From NCBI GenBank assembly GCA_903892315.1, contig CAITHY010000169.1:1-14252 (forward strand): a DNA stretch of 14,252 bases. Reading direction: 5' to 3'. The translations under genes and the position numbers were made by a program. Origin of the DNA: an uncultured beta proteobacterium (lineage in GTDB: Bacteria > Pseudomonadota > Gammaproteobacteria > Burkholderiales > Burkholderiaceae). Shown in pieces: positions 14,185 to 14,252 of this stretch (within the stretch, counting starts at the first letter, position 1; each line of letters opens with the position of its first letter). A model generated the notes under the pieces. It saw nothing but the letters and a program-made list of their open reading frames with translations. It made no database searches and was not told the origin of the DNA.

Positions 14185-14252
14185 ATGGCAAAAGTTTGCC
14201 AAGTCACTGGGAAGAAGCCGATGGTTGGCAACAATGTATCCCATGCAAACAA
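14185..14252 (+). CDS. rpmB: 50S ribosomal protein L28, 5' fragment
   Basis: Only the first 22 codons are present before the window ends. The translation begins MAKVCQVTGKKPMVGNN and continues VSHAN, the unmistakable N-terminus of bacterial ribosomal protein L28, a large-subunit protein of usually about 77 residues. ATG 14185 has GGAG seven bases upstream. An out-of-frame ATG at 14180 is not used. In related bacteria rpmG (L33) normally follows, which is outside this window. The radC-rpmB order matches the proteobacterial neighbourhood known from E. coli. Confidence 0.95.
   Translation, partial: MAKVCQVTGKKPMVGNNVSHAN

Noticed and set aside
1..14252. CRISPR arrays, tRNA or rRNA genes, insertion sequences, phage, toxin-antitoxin or defence genes
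   Set aside because: No repeat-spacer pattern, RNA gene sequence, transposase or defence-type protein was seen; almost all of the sequence is explained by conserved metabolic, transport and translation genes.

Overview
The window is ordinary chromosomal DNA of a free-living betaproteobacterium of the Burkholderiaceae, most likely Polynucleobacter or a close relative. This rests on three things: the moderate-GC, tightly packed genes; protein sequences close to Burkholderia/Ralstonia homologues (ArgD, the ferredoxin-reductase fusion, LivK, GlnRS); and the fkpB-ispH and radC-rpmB neighbourhood I remember from that family. I could not run a database search. No rRNA, tRNA, CRISPR array, insertion sequence, prophage or plasmid feature was seen, and no intergenic gap exceeds 140 bp.

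Layout. (1) 1-2120, + strand: tctB-tctA, the membrane subunits of a tripartite tricarboxylate transporter, closed by a clear intrinsic terminator. (2) 2121-4804: glnS on +, converging with and overlapping by 20 bp an atypical SDR gene on -. (3) 4805-7153, + strand: a 2Fe-2S ferredoxin/FAD/NAD(P) reductase fusion, divergent from the SDR gene, then argD. (4) 7171-13325, - strand, transcribed right to left: fkpB, ispH, livK, a terminator-like hairpin, then livH, livM, livG and livF with overlapping or coupled ends. This includes a complete branched-chain amino-acid-type ABC importer. (5) 13326-14252, + strand: radC, divergent from fkpB, then the first codons of rpmB (ribosomal protein L28), cut by the window end.

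How it works together. The two uptake systems (Tct-type secondary carrier and Liv ABC importer) bring in organic acids and amino acids, as expected of a small-genome heterotroph. GlnRS, ArgD, IspH, FkpB and L28 are housekeeping functions. Several starts had to be moved from the longest reading frame using Shine-Dalgarno position, signal peptide or promoter position: glnS, the ferredoxin reductase, livM, livK, fkpB and radC.

The most interesting signals are regulatory. Two genes without a Shine-Dalgarno sequence (glnS and fkpB) carry the same arrangement of TACAAT, six bases, then ATG, which predicts leaderless mRNAs. A well-formed terminator lies between livK and livHMGF. LivK looks like a lipoprotein. 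An 11-bp perfect inverted repeat covers the livF stop codon at the argD/livF convergence. I found no convincing new multi-gene system.
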